Assembly: GCA_039931775.1 (NCBI GenBank) | Contig: JBDTRG010000047.1 | Span: 1 to 16,086, forward strand | DNA: 16,086 nucleotides | Source of the DNA: CAIWHR01 sp039931775 | Lineage (GTDB): Bacteria; Pseudomonadota; Gammaproteobacteria; Burkholderiales; Casimicrobiaceae | Direction: 5' to 3' | Made by a program: the position numbers and the translations under genes | Notes under the pieces: model-generated | Told to the model about the DNA's origin: nothing | Seen by the model: only the letters and a program-made list of their open reading frames with translations | The model's database searches: none | In this document: positions 13,837 through 16,086 of the stretch, one piece after another | How positions within the stretch are numbered: the first letter of the stretch is position 1 | How the letters are laid out: the number at the start of each line of letters is the position of its first letter

Positions 13837-14718
13837 ATGGCCGCGCTCGCAATAATTCCCGACGAGCGGCCGGTCGACCCGACCGGCCCGGCGAGGAGGG
13901 GGCTATCTCCGTGGCAGCGCTGGGGGCTCATCCTGCTGGCGCCCTATGCGATCGTTTTCGTCGTTTTCGTCGTGTATCCGGTAGGTTATGGCCTGTGGCT
14001 CGCGCGCCATCCGGCGAGCTACGAAAAGCTGTTCGACGACCCGGTGTTCCTGCGTGCGGTGCTGAACACCGTGGCGTTCCTGGTCCTCGCGATCAACCTC
14101 AAGATGATCGTGGCGCTGATCCTGTCCGGCTTTTTCGTCGTGACGCGCACGTGGATCAAGTGGCTGTCGCTGCTGTTCATCCTGCCGTGGGCGGTCCCGT
14201 CGATCCCCACGATCCTGTCGATCCGCTTCATGCTGAACCCGGAGTGGGGCCTCATCAATTCGCTGATCTTCCGATTTACGGGTGCCGACGGGCCCAACTG
14301 GCTCAACGATCCGTACCTGGCGCTGGCGATCGCCATGCTCGTCCACATCTGGAAATCGCTGCCGTTCTGGACGCTGATCCTGATCGCCGGCCGGCTCGCG
14401 ATTCCGGCCGAGCACTACGAGGCCGCCTCGGTCGACGGCGCCACGGGATGGCAGAAATTCCGCTTCATCACGTGGCCGTCGATGCGCACGCTTTACCTTA
14501 CATGCACGATCCTTTCGATGATCTTCACGATGGGCGATTTCAACAGCGTCTACTTACTGACTGGAGGCGGCCCGGCCGATCTTACGCACGTGCTCGCGAC
14601 TCTCGGCATCCGTTACCTGCGCCTGGACGAGGTCGACATGTCGATGGCGGCGATCGTCATCGCGCTGCCGGCGGTTCTGCCACTCGTGTACTTCATGATG
14701 AAACGGCTCTCGAAATGA
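13837..14718 (+). CDS. Sugar ABC transporter permease 1 (MalF-like)
   Basis: The 293-residue inner-membrane protein has about six hydrophobic segments: 30-50, 76-100, 108-130, 160-185, 222-240 and 269-288. It carries the cytoplasmic EAA loop EHYEAASVDGATGWQKFRFITWP (192-214), which docks on the ATPase. TGGGPADLTHVLATLGIRY near 242-260 is a typical MalF/UgpA-type block. It pairs with the second permease, whose start lies 22 bases downstream. The ATG at 13837 has no clear ribosome site. The gene follows the strong hairpin, so its expression may be lower than that of the binding protein. Confidence 0.93.
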   Translation: MAALAIIPDERPVDPTGPARRGLSPWQRWGLILLAPYAIVFVVFVVYPVGYGLWLARHPASYEKLFDDPVFLRAVLNTVAFLVLAINLKMIVALILSGFFVVTRTWIKWLSLLFILPWAVPSIPTILSIRFMLNPEWGLINSLIFRFTGADGPNWLNDPYLALAIAMLVHIWKSLPFWTLILIAGRLAIPAEHYEAASVDGATGWQKFRFITWPSMRTLYLTCTILSMIFTMGDFNSVYLLTGGGPADLTHVLATLGIRYLRLDEVDMSMAAIVIALPAVLPLVYFMMKRLSK

Positions 14719-14740
14719 CCGGCGCGCGCAGGAGCACACG

Positions 14741-15583
14741 ATGAAGATGCGGCACGTGGCCACCGAGGCAAAGTTGCTGCTGATCGGCATTCCGCTTTTC
14801 ATCTGGACGATGCTGCCGATCTATCACCTGGTCCTGTTCGCGATCTCGCCAAAGGACCAGGCGATGGGAGGGCTGATGTGGCCCGACCATCCGACGTTCC
14901 ACAATTTCGAGGTCGTGTTCCGCCAGCAGCATCACTACCTGAACAATTTCTGGCTGCAGATGTGGAACTCGCTGTTCATCGCGGTCATGGCGGGCCTCAT
15001 CACGCTCATGGTCGCGACCGGCGCGGCGTTCGCGATCAGCCGGCTCAAGGTGCGCGGCGGCCGGATGGCGATGAACCTCGCGCTGCTCACCTATTTCATC
15101 CCGGCGGCGTTCCTTGCGGTGCCGATGTACAAGACGATGGGCGTCTACGGACTCCTGAACAACCAGTGGGCGCTGATCCTCGCGATGGTGACGATCGCCA
15201 CGCCCTACTCGATCTGGGTGCTGAAGCAGGCGTCCGACAAGCTCCCGTATGAACTCGACGAGGCCGCAAAGATCGATGGGGCATCGCCGATGCAGCTTTT
15301 TCGCCTGGTCTACCTGCCGCTGATGACCCCGTCGCTCGTTGCGGTCGGTACCTACGCGCTGCTGCTTGCGTGGAACGAGTACCTCTACGCGTTCCTGCTG
15401 CTGTCGAACGACCGGGACGTGACGCTGGGTGTGGCGCTTGGCAATTTCCTGGCGGCGGACGACTCGCCTTGGGAGCTTCTGATGACGACCGGGTTGATCT
15501 ATGCCATTCCGCCGGCGGCGATCTACTACACCTTCAAACGCTACATGGTTGGCGGCCTGACGGCCGGCGCGGTGAAAAGCTAG
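14741..15583 (+). CDS. Sugar ABC transporter permease 2 (MalG-like)
   Basis: The 280-residue inner-membrane protein has about six hydrophobic segments (about 11-35, 76-100, 110-130, 142-162, 195-222 and 247-265). Its EAA loop reads YELDEAAKIDGASPMQLFRLVYLP (170-193), the MalG form. The following LLAWNEYLYAFLLL block is also characteristic. AGGAG (14730-14734) sits 6 bases before the ATG at 14741. Together with the upstream permease it forms the translocation channel of a CUT1 sugar importer. The ATPase gene begins 10 bases after its stop. Confidence 0.94.
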   Translation: MKMRHVATEAKLLLIGIPLFIWTMLPIYHLVLFAISPKDQAMGGLMWPDHPTFHNFEVVFRQQHHYLNNFWLQMWNSLFIAVMAGLITLMVATGAAFAISRLKVRGGRMAMNLALLTYFIPAAFLAVPMYKTMGVYGLLNNQWALILAMVTIATPYSIWVLKQASDKLPYELDEAAKIDGASPMQLFRLVYLPLMTPSLVAVGTYALLLAWNEYLYAFLLLSNDRDVTLGVALGNFLAADDSPWELLMTTGLIYAIPPAAIYYTFKRYMVGGLTAGAVKS

Positions 15584-15593
15584 GGAGCAATGC

Positions 15594-16086
15594 ATGGCAT
15601 CCGTTTCGTTCGCCAATATCGAAAAATCCTTCGGCAGCACGAAGGTCATCCATGGCATCGGCTTCGACATCGCTGACGGCGAGTTCATGGTGCTGGTCGG
15701 GCCGTCGGGCTGCGGCAAGTCGACGCTGTTGCGCATGCTGGCCGGTCTCGAGGAGATCTCGGGCGGCACGATCGCGATCGACGGCCGGGAGGTCAACGAC
15801 GTCGAGTCCAAGGACCGCGACATCGCGATGGTGTTCCAGAGCTACGCGCTCTATCCGCACATGACCGTCGCCGACAACATGGCGTTCAGCCTGAAGCTGC
15901 GCAAGGCCGACCCGAAGATGATCGCCGAGCGCGTCGACCGCGCGTCGAAGATCCTGAACCTCGATCCTTACCTGCACCGGTTTCCGCGCGAGCTCTCCGG
16001 CGGCCAGCGCCAGCGCGTCGCCATGGGCCGTGCGATCGTCCGCGATCCGAAGGTGTTCCTGTTCGACGAGCCGCTGTCGAATCTCG
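15594..16086 (+). CDS. Sugar ABC transporter ATP-binding protein (UgpC/MalK-like), partial at window end
   Basis: The frame is open from the ATG at 15594 to the window edge, giving 164 residues of an expected 350-370. Walker A is GPSGCGKST (36-44), the Q-loop Gln is residue 82 (MVFQSYALYPHMTV), the signature is LSGGQRQRVAMGRA (134-147), and Walker B is VFLFDEP (154-160) followed by the D-loop start LSNL. The length and the SYALYPHMTV block fit the MalK/UgpC group, whose missing C-terminal part would carry a regulatory TOBE domain. GGGAG (15583-15587) precedes the ATG. Another ATG at 15590 is in the wrong frame. It energises uptake by the two permeases upstream. Confidence 0.95.
   Translation, partial: MASVSFANIEKSFGSTKVIHGIGFDIADGEFMVLVGPSGCGKSTLLRMLAGLEEISGGTIAIDGREVNDVESKDRDIAMVFQSYALYPHMTVADNMAFSLKLRKADPKMIAERVDRASKILNLDPYLHRFPRELSGGQRQRVAMGRAIVRDPKVFLFDEPLSNL

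Noticed and set aside
1..16086. CRISPR arrays, tRNA or rRNA genes, prophage or defence genes
   Set aside because: No regularly spaced repeats, no cloverleaf-like or rRNA segment and no such protein motifs were found. The window is filled by metabolic and transport genes.

Overview
This is a GC-rich window (codon third positions mostly G or C) from a proteobacterium. The gene families, the style of the regulator and the repeat type suggest a betaproteobacterium, probably a soil or plant-associated Burkholderiales-like organism. That assignment is inferred, since no rRNA or marker gene is present. Nearly all of the window is coding. It reads as a catabolic island for sugar acids, with two uptake systems and several dehydratases.

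Layout. (1) Bases 60-3136, minus strand, hold a three-gene unit. In transcription order it encodes a glucarate-dehydratase-like enolase-superfamily enzyme, a short-chain dehydrogenase of the 2-keto-3-deoxy-L-fuconate dehydrogenase / DHRS6 type, and a fumarylacetoacetate-hydrolase-family enzyme. A possible further gene starts at 29 and leaves the window. A 24-bp inverted repeat of REP-like character sits between the first two genes. (2) Divergently, 3326-4486 encodes a fused 3-oxoadipate enol-lactonase / 4-carboxymuconolactone decarboxylase. (3) Bases 4660-12278, plus strand, form the core operon or operons: a GntR/FadR-type regulator with a palindromic operator over its own promoter, an L-idonate 5-dehydrogenase homologue, a complete TRAP transporter (DctP, DctQ, DctM), a mandelate-racemase-subgroup dehydratase of the talarate/galactarate type, and an altronate/galactarate dehydratase (UxaA/GarD) family protein. 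(4) Bases 12385-16086, plus strand, start a second transport operon with a consensus -35 box: a CUT1-type sugar ABC transporter with binding protein, two permeases and an ATPase cut by the window end.

How it may work together (inference). The TRAP and ABC systems import an acidic sugar and a neutral sugar or glycoside. IdnD interconverts aldonate and 5-keto-aldonate. Three dehydratases from two unrelated folds give 2-keto-3-deoxy acids. The SDR and FAH-family enzymes match the last two steps of the non-phosphorylative L-fucose / deoxy-sugar-acid route: oxidation at C4, then hydrolytic cleavage to pyruvate and a hydroxy acid. No sugar-acid kinase or KDPG-type aldolase is seen, which agrees with a non-phosphorylative scheme. 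The most unusual points are a GlucD relative with an altered active-site motif next to the SDR/FAH pair, an orphan PcaDC fusion inside a sugar-acid cluster, a TRAP large permease with an extra membrane segment, and the REP-like inverted repeat inside the minus-strand unit. I see no clear previously undescribed defence or mobile system.
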